From positions 1 through 12,956 of the forward strand of contig JAUYHE010000015.1 of assembly GCA_030690175.1 (NCBI GenBank): a stretch of 12,956 bases of DNA, in the 5' to 3' direction. Position 1 is the first letter of the stretch. Every line of letters starts with the position of its first letter. Origin of the DNA: a bacterium (GTDB lineage: Bacteria > Patescibacteriota > Microgenomatia > Woykebacterales > RBG-16-39-9b). The notes beneath the pieces were generated by a model. The model was not told where the DNA came from, searched no databases, and was given only the letters and a program-made list of their open reading frames with translations. Both the position numbers and the translations under genes were made by a program. Of the stretch, positions 1 to 5,025 are shown one piece after another.

Positions 1-1
1 T

Positions 2-1342
2 CCGGAATTTGATAAACGTAAAGCTACCGCAGTGCTCAGGCGTTATGTTGATTTACACGAACATGCTATTGAGAAAAAAACCGAGATTATGCTTGACCAC
101 TTCTTGAAAAATGTTAAGGGAGAGATTAAGGGTAGAGCTAAAGCGATGGTGGTAACTAAATCTCGGCTCCACGCAGTGCGCTACAAACTAGAGTTTGATC
201 GTCAGTTGAGAGAGCGGGGAAGCGAGATCAAGGCCTTAGCAGCCTTTACAAGTAGAGTGGATGATGGAGGCAATGAATATACCGAGACAAGTATGAACGG
301 GTTCCCAGAATCTCGAACCAGAGACAGGTTTGATACTGATGAGTACAGAATCTTGATTGTGGCAAGTAAATTTCAGACCGGTTTTGACCAACCATTACTA
401 CAAACTATGTATGTAGATAAAAAATTAAATGGTCTTAGTGCCGTTCAAACATTAAGTAGATTAAATCGGGCTTATCCTGGCAAAGATAAAGCTATAGTAC
501 TTGATTTCGTTAACGATCCGGATGCTATACAAAAAGCATTCCAGCCATATTACCAAACAGCTATTTTATCAGAGGGGACTGATCCAAATATACTTTATAC
601 ACTCGAACAAAAAATAAAAGAGTTTAGCGTTATAGAAGAGAGCAATATTTTAAAATTCGCAAAGTTTTGGTATACATCAGAGGACCAATCAAGTTTGCAT
701 AGAGAACTTGACCCGGCAATTACAAGATTCACTAACCTCGAAGAGGAGGAGCAAAAACTTTTCAGAAAACTGGTTCAACAATTTGTTAAGACATATGCCT
801 TTGTGTCCCAAATCGTTACTTTTGAAGATAATGCTTTAGAAAAGTTATATCTTTATTCTCGGTTCTTACTTAAAAAACTTCCTTCAGGAAGCGAAGGTTT
901 ACCAAGAGAGGTATTGGAAAGTGTTGATATGGATAGATACCGCGTTAGAAAGATATTCTCCGGACATCTGATACTAAAGGACGAAGATAGTGAACTTAAA
1001 TACACAGCTGGACCAAGTATAACAGTCGCCCCTACTGAAATTGAAAAATTGTCTTTGATTATATCTCGTATTAATGAATCTAGCGGAACAACTTTTACTG
1101 AAGAGGATAAGGTAAAACTTAGAAAAATTACCGATGCTGTTAAGAACGATGAAGGTTTTCAAGAAAGTAGAAAAAATAACACGAAATCTAATTTACAGTT
1201 GCTATTTAAAGAACTCTTTGACAAAAATTTAGGCGACATGTATGAAAAAGATTTTAATTTCTATAGGAAAATTGAAGATAATCCAAGGCTAAAGGAATTA
1301 TTAAAAGAAGAGTTATTTGAAGCTGTTTTTAGTAACCAGTAA
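2..1342 (+). CDS. hsdR: Type I restriction-modification endonuclease subunit R (HsdR), C-terminal part
   Basis: HsdR is the ATP-dependent translocase and nuclease subunit of a type I restriction complex with HsdM and HsdS. The reading frame is open to the left edge, so the nuclease domain and helicase motifs I-III lie outside the window; 446 residues are visible. The GTG at base 32 is an internal valine, because the ten codons before it continue the family sequence. The second RecA-like domain is clear: AMVVTKSRLHAVRY, then VASKFQTGFDQPLL and QTLSRLNRAYPGKD, which correspond to superfamily 2 helicase motifs IV, V and VI. The remaining roughly 270 residues are the helical C-terminal region that contacts the methylase core. 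The gene ends normally with TAA. No hsdM or hsdS follows, so they would have to be upstream. Base composition is A+T-rich, as in the next two genes. The family call is very secure. Confidence 0.93.
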   Translation, partial: PEFDKRKATAVLRRYVDLHEHAIEKKTEIMLDHFLKNVKGEIKGRAKAMVVTKSRLHAVRYKLEFDRQLRERGSEIKALAAFTSRVDDGGNEYTETSMNGFPESRTRDRFDTDEYRILIVASKFQTGFDQPLLQTMYVDKKLNGLSAVQTLSRLNRAYPGKDKAIVLDFVNDPDAIQKAFQPYYQTAILSEGTDPNILYTLEQKIKEFSVIEESNILKFAKFWYTSEDQSSLHRELDPAITRFTNLEEEEQKLFRKLVQQFVKTYAFVSQIVTFEDNALEKLYLYSRFLLKKLPSGSEGLPREVLESVDMDRYRVRKIFSGHLILKDEDSELKYTAGPSITVAPTEIEKLSLIISRINESSGTTFTEEDKVKLRKITDAVKNDEGFQESRKNNTKSNLQLLFKELFDKNLGDMYEKDFNFYRKIEDNPRLKELLKEELFEAVFSNQ

Positions 1343-1367
1343 TTCTAAAATAGCTTTTAGATTATGT

Positions 1368-1444
1368 CCTCGACAAGTCCATGACCCAACAACGCTAAAG
1401 CTTTGGCGGGCAGGCATAGTTCGATTCAACTCAGGATAAATAAG
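1368..1444. repeat. Degenerate intergenic repeat remnants after hsdR
   Basis: This lies in the 195-base gap between hsdR and the next gene. TCCTCGACAAGTCCATGAC (1368-1386) and AGTTCGATTCAACTCAGG (1419-1436) both resemble the TTCGAC-AAGCTCA core found at 2147, 2843 and 7016. Between them, CGCTAAAGCTTTGGCG (1393-1408) is a self-complementary 16-mer with one G-T pair, and its first 11 bases recur at 3480-3490. No open reading frame of useful length is present in the gap. Confidence 0.45.
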
Positions 1445-1499
1445 TTTGCTTGTCTGATTTGTTTGATTTACAATAGTGTTATAAGCGCAAGCTTACATC

Positions 1500-1528
1500 T
1501 TGCTCTTGTAACTTGAGCAAGTTATAAT
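1500..1528 (+). promoter_or_regulatory. Promoter of the DUF5678/retropepsin cassette
   Basis: TTGCTC (1500-1505), a 17-base spacer and a perfect TATAAT (1523-1528). The start codon at 1538 is 9 bases after the -10 box, so the predicted transcript is leaderless or nearly so. Confidence 0.75.
1509..1524. promoter_or_regulatory. Palindromic operator candidate in the cassette promoter
   Basis: TAACTTGAGCAAGTTA is a perfect inverted repeat with 7-base arms and a 2-base centre. It fills most of the spacer and runs into the first bases of the -10 box, where a bound protein would block RNA polymerase. An overlapping inverted repeat, CTTGCTC and GAGCAAG (1499-1505 and 1515-1521), adds to the symmetry. 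The regulator is unknown. Confidence 0.5.
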
Positions 1529-1537
1529 CGGTCCTCT

Positions 1538-1729
1538 ATGGAACAACCAATTAACTTGGCAAAAATATTAAAGGATCATAAATCTGGTTGGGTTGCTGTG
1601 TCAAAAGATTATAAGGAGGTAGTGGCTACTGGAAAAACTATAAAAGAAGTTACAGAGAACCTAGAAAAGAAGGGTAAAGAAGGAATTCTTGTTCCTGCCG
1701 CAGAGAACTATCAAAACTTCGTAACATAA
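1538..1729 (+). CDS. DUF5678-like small protein, first gene of a two-gene cassette
   Basis: A 63-residue soluble protein of the layout WVAVSKDYKEVVATGKTIKE, then a helix and a hydrophobic strand near LVPA. This is the pattern I associate with DUF5678, a short domain of unknown function; the assignment is from memory of the family. No catalytic residues are evident. The start is the ATG placed 9 bases after a strong TATAAT. The stop codon abuts the ATG of the next gene with no spacing, so the two are almost certainly co-transcribed and translated together, and the products may form a pair. The promoter carries a perfect palindrome, so the pair is probably repressed, perhaps by one of its own products. 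That last point is inference. Confidence 0.7.
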   Translation: MEQPINLAKILKDHKSGWVAVSKDYKEVVATGKTIKEVTENLEKKGKEGILVPAAENYQNFVT

Positions 1730-2143
1730 ATGAACTTCCCCTACGTAAAACTTCCTGGAGATGCCAGTGGGGTTTTGAAGCCCTACATCCCCGTTCGTTA
1801 CCATTACAAAAATAGTTTTACTAAAGAAATTCTTACTCTTATTGATTCGGGTGCGGATACAAGTCATTTCAGCACAGATTTAGCAAATTTTTTTAATATC
1901 GATTGGAAAAAACTCAAAATTCAAAAATCAAACGCAGCAAACAACTCTACCTTCTTAGCCTACGTTTTTGAAGAGCCTTTTACAATAGAAATTGGAGGGC
2001 ATAAGTTAACAATAAATCGAGCTAACTTCTCCCCAGATTTAGCACCCCCGTTTCCCTTTATCTTGGGCCAGGATAACTTTTTTGACCTTTGTCGAATTAC
2101 TTTCGAGAGATACAAGTGGAATATAGATTTAAATATTAAATAA
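1730..2143 (+). CDS. Retropepsin-like aspartyl protease
   Basis: A 137-residue protein with the two hallmarks of a single-domain retroviral-type aspartic protease. The first is the catalytic loop LIDSGADTSHFS (D39-S40-G41-A42), in place of the commoner DTGA. The second is the hydrophobic-Gly element FILGQDNFF near residues 110-118, equivalent to the I(I/L)GR motif of retropepsins. Family members are active as homodimers, each subunit giving one Asp. There is no signal peptide or membrane segment, so a cytoplasmic role is expected. The ATG directly follows the TAA of the DUF5678 gene. The substrate is unknown; the neighbour's product is one obvious candidate. It lies just downstream of a restriction gene and ends beside an intergenic repeat, which suggests mobile accessory content. 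Confidence 0.78.
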   Translation: MNFPYVKLPGDASGVLKPYIPVRYHYKNSFTKEILTLIDSGADTSHFSTDLANFFNIDWKKLKIQKSNAANNSTFLAYVFEEPFTIEIGGHKLTINRANFSPDLAPPFPFILGQDNFFDLCRITFERYKWNIDLNIK

Positions 2144-2146
2144 GAA

Positions 2147-2215
2147 TTTCTTGACACAGTTCAGTTCGATAGATTCGACCTTGCTCACTACTCACTATTG
2201 ATTTCTCAGGCAAAC
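2147..2215. repeat. Intergenic repeat copy A
   Basis: TTTCTTGACACAG (2147-2159) starts 3 bases after the protease stop. It is followed by AGTTCGAT and ATTCGACC-TTGCTCACTA, then CTCAGGCAAAC (2205-2215). The same order of blocks occurs at 2843-2891 and, without the middle block, at 3290-3312. Confidence 0.6.
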
Positions 2216-2226
2216 AATAATAAAAT
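2198..2226 (+). promoter_or_regulatory. Promoter of the G+C-rich two-gene unit
   Basis: TTGATT (2198-2203), a 17-base spacer and TAAAAT (2221-2226). The expected start of transcription near 2233 gives a leader of roughly 28 bases carrying the ribosome binding site at 2251. The -35 box lies inside repeat copy A. Confidence 0.6.
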
Positions 2227-2250
2227 GTGGTAGTTTTCGAAAGCCTTTAA

Positions 2251-2256
2251 GGGAGG
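2251..2256 (+). promoter_or_regulatory. Shine-Dalgarno site
   Basis: GGGAGG, 4 bases before the ATG at 2261. It is the only textbook Shine-Dalgarno site before a first gene in this window; most other first genes have none. Confidence 0.7.
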
Positions 2257-2260
2257 GATC

Positions 2261-2482
2261 ATGGATATTCCAAAGGATAAGAATTATCCCCGGGATTCTG
2301 TTCAGTGCGACAATTGTGGTGGCTGGGGCTGTGCCGACTGCGACGACAAAGGTTGGCTCAGACCCGTCGATCACCCCAAAGGGAGGCGATGCGCAAGGGA
2401 GATATGCAGCAAGCCTATTCCTCCGGCGCATGTACCAGTCTACTGCTCAAACCAGTGCGCCTTCGCTGATGCCACAAAATAA
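2261..2482 (+). CDS. Small cysteine-rich zinc-binding protein (DnaJ-like knuckle)
   Basis: A 73-residue protein with nine cysteines. Residues about 16-31 read CDNCGGWGCADCDDKGW, close to the CxxCxGxG knuckles of DnaJ and related zinc proteins. A second cluster, CAREICSKP followed by VYCSNQCA, looks like another CxxxC plus CxxxC site. The likely function is structural zinc binding in protein or nucleic acid recognition; I do not recognise the exact family. The start is well supported by GGGAGG and a leader. Codon choice is visibly richer in G and C than in the retropepsin and HsdR genes before it. The gene overlaps the next reading frame by 14 bases if that begins at 2469. Horizontal acquisition is plausible. 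Confidence 0.7.
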   Translation: MDIPKDKNYPRDSVQCDNCGGWGCADCDDKGWLRPVDHPKGRRCAREICSKPIPPAHVPVYCSNQCAFADATK

Positions 2483-2810
2483 CGGAAACCACAGTGGTGA
2501 AGAGGTGAAGACGGTAAGCATCCTTCTTCATACGGAACTGGACAAACCAGCCGCTCTCTTCATCCTCCAGGTTTTCTACACAGATTCCGGCCAATTTGTT
2601 GGTATTGATCTCGTCGCTGAGTCGATCGAACCGGAAGAAATAGAGGAGGTGGAGAGGGACTTGGCCGTCTACAACGACCCTTCGGCTGCATCGCTGATAC
2701 TGTCCGAACTGAGGAGAGTCTTCGGCCAAGATGAAAAGACGATCAACGCTCTTTTCGAATTCGTAAGAGAAGAGTCGGGGACGTTGAAAATACCGATTCA
2801 AGAAGAGTAG
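2469..2810 (+). CDS. Hypothetical protein, second gene of the G+C-rich unit
   Basis: Unrecognised acidic soluble protein of about 113 residues from the ATG at 2469, or about 101 residues from the GTG at 2505. The core, VSILLHTELDKPAALFILQV and then TDSGQFVGIDLVAES, reads like an alternating strand pattern. It is followed by a Glu-rich helix (EPEEIEEVERDL) and a C-terminal helical stretch ending LKIPIQEE. No cysteine or catalytic motif is seen. Neither start has a clean Shine-Dalgarno; ATG 2469 overlaps the end of the zinc protein, which favours translational coupling. The longer open frame reaching back to 2316 runs through the zinc gene and is not credible. Composition matches the zinc gene and not the flanking genes. 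A terminator-like hairpin begins at the stop codon. Confidence 0.6.
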   Translation: MPQNNGNHSGEEVKTVSILLHTELDKPAALFILQVFYTDSGQFVGIDLVAESIEPEEIEEVERDLAVYNDPSAASLILSELRRVFGQDEKTINALFEFVREESGTLKIPIQEE

Positions 2811-2845
2811 AGGGACCCCCATCAAAACCTGCCCTCTCCTTTTTT
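2809..2845 (+). terminator. Rho-independent terminator candidate
   Basis: AGAGGG (2809-2814) can pair with CCCTCT (2832-2837) across a 17-base loop, followed by CC and six T (2840-2845). The arms are short and the loop long, so strength is uncertain, but it sits exactly at the end of the two-gene unit. Confidence 0.5.
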
Positions 2846-2891
2846 CTTGACACAGATTCGACGAGCTTACTATTTGAAACTTTAGGCAAAC
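2843..2891. repeat. Intergenic repeat copy B
   Basis: TTTCTTGACACAG (2843-2855), then ATTCGACGAGCTTACTATTT, then TTTAGGCAAAC (2881-2891). The block order is the same as copy A. Its first bases overlap the T run of the terminator candidate. Confidence 0.6.
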
Positions 2892-2907
2892 AGGGGAATT
2901 TTAGTTT

Positions 2908-2916
2908 TGTTACAAT
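2908..2916 (+). promoter_or_regulatory. Extended -10 promoter, leaderless gene at 2923
   Basis: TGTTACAAT is an extended -10 (TGn plus TACAAT). It ends 6 bases before the GTG start codon. No good -35 box is present at 16-18 bp, as is usual for extended -10 promoters. Confidence 0.6.
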
Positions 2917-2922
2917 TAGCCT

Positions 2923-3297
2923 GTGGATATTGGAAGGTTTTTTCAGTGGGTTGGCTATTACACTTCCAATTATTTCTTTACCAAATTTTGGCGCGATGCA
3001 AAGTTTGAAATAAATTCCCGCCTGCACCGCATACCACCTCAGCAAAAAGGCGAATATTTCGACAAATATTTAGCCAGACTCAATGCTGATCAAGCCCTAC
3101 GCGTAATGAAGTATCTGGTAGAAACATGGCAGGGATATACTGATCTCATGGAAGCAGCCGATATCACTGATGAGCCTATGGAAAAAAGATTTAAAATGTC
3201 AGCTAGGCGGCGCGAAGTAATTGAAGATAGAAAAACTCTGGAAGATATGTTTCAAGAAGTTTTGCAAAGATCCCAAAAAGAAAAACAAATTTCTTGA
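2923..3297 (+). CDS. Hypothetical protein, 124 residues
   Basis: Unrecognised. The N-terminus is aromatic and amphipathic (about residues 5-25: FFQWVGYYTSNYFFTKFW) but too interrupted for a clear membrane helix. The rest is charged and helical, with RMRR-like basic stretches (KMSARRREV) and a C-terminal heptad-like region, LEDMFQEVLQRSQKEKQ. It could bind a nucleic acid or another protein, but nothing identifies it. The start is a GTG lying 6 bases after an extended -10 box, so a leaderless message is expected. The TGA stop is formed by the TTGACA of the next intergenic repeat copy, which suggests the repeat arrived at the gene end and now supplies the stop. It stands alone, with its own promoter, between two other self-contained small units. 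Confidence 0.6.
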   Translation: MDIGRFFQWVGYYTSNYFFTKFWRDAKFEINSRLHRIPPQQKGEYFDKYLARLNADQALRVMKYLVETWQGYTDLMEAADITDEPMEKRFKMSARRREVIEDRKTLEDMFQEVLQRSQKEKQIS

Positions 3298-3312
3298 CAC
3301 TTTAGGGCAAAC
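3290..3312. repeat. Intergenic repeat copy C (short form)
   Basis: TTTCTTGACAC (3290-3300) is joined directly to TTTAGGGCAAAC (3301-3312). These are the outer blocks of copies A and B without the TTCGAC-AGCTT middle block. The stop codon of the upstream gene is inside it. Confidence 0.55.
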
Positions 3313-3324
3313 GATCCAAATCTC

Positions 3325-3353
3325 TTGTCTTTTAGTGCTAGCAGCCGTATAAT
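3325..3353 (+). promoter_or_regulatory. Promoter of the 21-codon mini-gene
   Basis: TTGTCT (3325-3330), 17-base spacer, TATAAT (3348-3353). The ATG at 3362 follows the -10 box by 8 bases, so the message should be leaderless. Confidence 0.7.
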
Positions 3354-3361
3354 TACAACTT

Positions 3362-3427
3362 ATGGCTCACAGTCAAGGTAGACAAAAAAAAGAAGTCAAA
3401 AAGCCAAAGAAAGATAAGAAAAAGTGA
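3362..3427 (+). CDS. Lysine-rich mini-protein, 21 residues
   Basis: A complete short frame, ATG to TGA, encoding MAHSQGRQKKEVKKPKKDKKK minus nothing further; 10 of its 21 residues are Lys and one is Arg. It is credible despite its size because a well-spaced consensus promoter ends 8 bases before the ATG, and because the sequence (MAHSQG, then KKEVKKPKK) resembles short lysine-rich proteins I have seen in other CPR-type genomes. So basic a peptide would be expected to bind nucleic acid or ribosomes; that is inference. A related but frame-damaged short gene may lie at 5026-5080. The next small gene, a zinc ribbon at 3513, may share the transcript. Confidence 0.6.
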   Translation: MAHSQGRQKKEVKKPKKDKKK

Positions 3428-3431
3428 TTTC

Positions 3432-3504
3432 TTGCATTTCTTTACGAAAAGTAAAAAGAAATAACTTTTTGCATTTCTTCGCTAAAGCTTCAGAAAAGTA
3501 AAAA
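3432..3504. repeat. Imperfect tandem repeat, two units
   Basis: TTGCATTTCTT occurs at 3432-3442 and 3469-3479, each followed by GAAAAGTAAAAA (3446-3457 and 3493-3504). The second unit has a roughly 10-base insertion containing CGCTAAAGCTT (3480-3490), shared with 1393-1403. Within the first unit, TTTCTTTAC and GTAAAAAGAAA can pair imperfectly. Confidence 0.55.
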
Positions 3505-3512
3505 AAGTAAAA

Positions 3513-3665
3513 ATGGCCGATGGTATAAAATGTCCTTACTGCAATAGTAAAGATTTATCAAAAATACCTGTTCCGGCTGGAGCCGGCACTGCATCTACCT
3601 CTATCACATACAAATGTCAAATGTGCCTCCGTACCTTTAGTAAATCTGCTCCCAAAGCAGAATAG
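3513..3665 (+). CDS. Zinc-ribbon mini-protein, 50 residues
   Basis: A complete frame from ATG 3513 to TAG 3663. CPYC (C7, C10) and CQMC (C35, C38) form a two-knuckle zinc ribbon separated by a loop rich in Ala, Gly and Ser (PVPAGAGTASTS); the tail, FSKSAPKAE, is short. Such rubredoxin-like ribbons usually bind one zinc ion and act in nucleic acid or protein contacts; the partner is unknown. No Shine-Dalgarno site and no -10 box are visible close upstream, so it is probably on the transcript of the lysine-rich mini-gene 85 bases before it. It ends 8 bases from the end of the convergent zinc-finger gene, which also carries CPxC knuckles. Confidence 0.72.
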   Translation: MADGIKCPYCNSKDLSKIPVPAGAGTASTSITYKCQMCLRTFSKSAPKAE

Positions 3666-3673
3666 TTAAAGAA

Positions 3674-4216
3674 TTAGGAAGCGGGTTCTGGAGGGAGAGG
3701 TATTTCTTCTTCTGGTGGTTCTGGTCGGTCGTAAGTTTCATATTCTCCAGGTTTGAGCCATTCTACAAAAGTACACCCTGTAGCCTCGCGTTTTGTACTG
3801 TCCCAACCGGAAGTTGAACATTTTTTCATTCTTTTGCCTGCATTTGTGGTAAATAGAACCAATTTTTTGCTGCACTGCGGACAAGCCTCATCCAAAGGTT
3901 CGGTAGTTCCGTTTATCCATTCCACAAAATCGCACCCCTCGGCTTTTTTGGTTTCGGCGTTCCAAACGTTGGTCGAACACTTTTTCATTTTCTTACCAAA
4001 ACGAGTGATGGCTAGGACTAGAGGTGCACCACACTTTGGACATTTTTCATCCAATTGCTGGGGCTCAACTACCAACCATTTAACGAAGGTACAACCTTCA
4101 GTTTTTCTGGTTTCAGCGTTCCAATTGCCGGTTGAACAACGCTGCAATTGCCGACCCGAGGGTGTAGTAGTAATTTCCGCTAAGTCAGAGCCGCACTTGG
4201 GACATTTTTCTTTCAT
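3674..4216 (-). CDS. Triple topoisomerase-type C4 zinc-finger protein
   Basis: A 180-residue protein made of three tandem repeats of about 53 residues, each a CxxC - x18 - C - x14 - C zinc ribbon. The cysteines are C5, C8, C27, C42; C59, C62, C80, C95; C112, C115, C133 and C148. Each unit has the pattern CPKCG..L......G...+KCS and ends GC(T/D)FV(K/E)W. This resembles the C-terminal zinc fingers of bacterial topoisomerase I, here without the enzyme, with an insertion NAET(R/K)K between the last two cysteines. A role in binding single-stranded DNA or RNA is inferred. The tail is Pro/Glu-rich (PEPPEEEIPLPPEP). I chose ATG 4216 over ATG 4228 because an extended -10 (TGTTATGAT) ends 7 bases before it and would overlap the earlier codon. 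Confidence 0.82.
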   Translation of the reverse strand: MKEKCPKCGSDLAEITTTPSGRQLQRCSTGNWNAETRKTEGCTFVKWLVVEPQQLDEKCPKCGAPLVLAITRFGKKMKKCSTNVWNAETKKAEGCDFVEWINGTTEPLDEACPQCSKKLVLFTTNAGKRMKKCSTSGWDSTKREATGCTFVEWLKPGEYETYDRPEPPEEEIPLPPEPAS

Positions 4217-4223
4217 AGAGAAA

Positions 4224-4232
4224 ATCATAACA
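4224..4232 (-). promoter_or_regulatory. Extended -10 promoter of the zinc-finger gene
   Basis: On the minus strand TGTTATGAT (TGn plus TATGAT) ends 7 bases before the ATG at 4216. It overlaps the alternative upstream start at 4228, which argues against that start. Confidence 0.6.
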
Positions 4233-4261
4233 GACTAACAGAAAAAATACTTGCTTTAAAA

Positions 4262-4290
4262 TTGCACTAAAAGTGAGTTGTGTTTAAGAT
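4262..4290 (+). promoter_or_regulatory. Promoter of the GIY-YIG/bcp pair
   Basis: TTGCAC (4262-4267), 17-base spacer, TAAGAT (4285-4290). It ends 7 bases before ATG 4298 and lies across the alternative GTG at 4280, so the leaderless start at 4298 is preferred. Confidence 0.6.
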
Positions 4291-4297
4291 AGAGAAA

Positions 4298-4558
4298 ATG
4301 TACTATCTTTATATTCTCGAGTGCTCTGATCAGACGCTTTACAGTGGTATTACTGTGGATCTCGAAAGGCGAGTCAAAGAACACGATTCTTCAGAGCTTG
4401 GGGCAAAATATACCCGAGGTCGAAAACCGGTGAAATTAGTCTTTTCGAAGGAGTTTCAAAACCGTTCGCAGGCTTCAAAAGAGGAGTCTAGAATTAAAAA
4501 ATTATCCAGAGAAGAAAAGCTAGAGTTAATAAAAACATATCATGACGCTAAAGATTGA
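4298..4558 (+). CDS. GIY-YIG nuclease superfamily protein (UPF0213/YhbQ type)
   Basis: An 86-residue single-domain protein beginning MYYLYILECSDQTLYSGIT, the GIY-YIG strand motif in the YYL-Y-GIT variant typical of the small YhbQ/UPF0213 group. The following DLERRVKEHD holds the conserved Arg and His. ARYTRGRKP-like text (AKYTRGRKPVKLVFSKEF) and a late Glu region (SKEESRIKKLSREEKLELI) complete the fold. The superfamily cleaves DNA, but the in vivo role of these small members is not firmly known. ATG 4298 is chosen over GTG 4280 because the family starts there and a promoter ends 7 bases before it. The 3' end overlaps the next gene by 17 bases, so the two are translationally coupled. Confidence 0.85.
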   Translation: MYYLYILECSDQTLYSGITVDLERRVKEHDSSELGAKYTRGRKPVKLVFSKEFQNRSQASKEESRIKKLSREEKLELIKTYHDAKD

Positions 4559-5006
4559 AGACCAATCTCCGGATTTTGAGTTGCCAGACCAAAACGGCAA
4601 AAACCACAAACTCTCTGATTACCTTGGCAAAAAGGTTCTGATTTATTTTTACCCCAGAGACTTCACTGCCGGCTGTACGATCGAAGCTTGCCAAATCCGC
4701 GACAGTTTTCCAAAGTTTGGAAATATTAATGCGGTAGTTCTGGGAATTAGTGCCGACAGCGTTGAAAGCCACAAAAAATTTGCAGAGAAACACTATCTTC
4801 CTTTCACACTACTAGCTGATACGAATAAAGAAGTCGCCCGTGTCTACGGTGTTTATCAACCGAAGAAATTCCTCGGAAAAGAATTTTTGGGGATCGTGCG
4901 CACTTCATTTCTGATCGGAGAGAGCGGAAAGATAGAGAAAATTTACGAAAAAGTAAAGCCAGCTGCTCACGCAAGTGAAGTTTTGATTGATCTGGAAAGA
5001 GGATGA
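4542..5006 (+). CDS. bcp: Thiol peroxidase of the Bcp/PrxQ peroxiredoxin family
   Basis: A 154-residue cytoplasmic peroxiredoxin that reduces hydrogen peroxide and organic hydroperoxides using a redox thiol. The active-site motif PxxxTxxC is present as YPRDFTAGC (P38, T42, C45), with Ala where the usual sequence is TPGC. The resolving cysteine C50 lies five residues later in the same helix (CTIEAC), the atypical 2-Cys arrangement of Bcp. The conserved Arg is R120 in VRTSFLI. Length is normal for the family. The ATG overlaps the end of the GIY-YIG gene and there is no Shine-Dalgarno, so translation is probably coupled. The electron donor is not encoded nearby. Confidence 0.93.
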   Translation: MTLKIEDQSPDFELPDQNGKNHKLSDYLGKKVLIYFYPRDFTAGCTIEACQIRDSFPKFGNINAVVLGISADSVESHKKFAEKHYLPFTLLADTNKEVARVYGVYQPKKFLGKEFLGIVRTSFLIGESGKIEKIYEKVKPAAHASEVLIDLERG

Positions 5007-5025
5007 TCGTTATTTCTCATTACGA

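Noticed and set aside
32..34. GTG at base 32 as the start of the hsdR frame
   Set aside because: The frame is open to the edge and the upstream codons continue the family sequence, so the gene is truncated by the window.
2151..2156. TTGACA in the intergenic repeat copies read as -35 boxes
   Set aside because: At 2151, 2848, 3294 and 7021 the hexamer is followed by no -10 box at 16-18 bp, and better promoters lie further downstream; it belongs to the repeat.
2316..2468. Upstream extension of the second G+C-rich gene
   Set aside because: It reads through the zinc-knuckle gene in another frame and gives a low-complexity, family-free sequence.
2415..2825. 136-residue minus-strand frame
   Set aside because: Shadow of the two-gene unit; the plus-strand genes explain the region and no minus-strand signals were found.
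3432..3504. The two TTGCATTTCTT units as a CRISPR-like array
   Set aside because: Only two imperfect units, simple-sequence content and no regular spacer length.
3753..4238. 161-residue plus-strand frame opposite the zinc-finger gene
   Set aside because: It is the antisense shadow of the three cysteine-rich repeats and has no promoter or sensible protein features.
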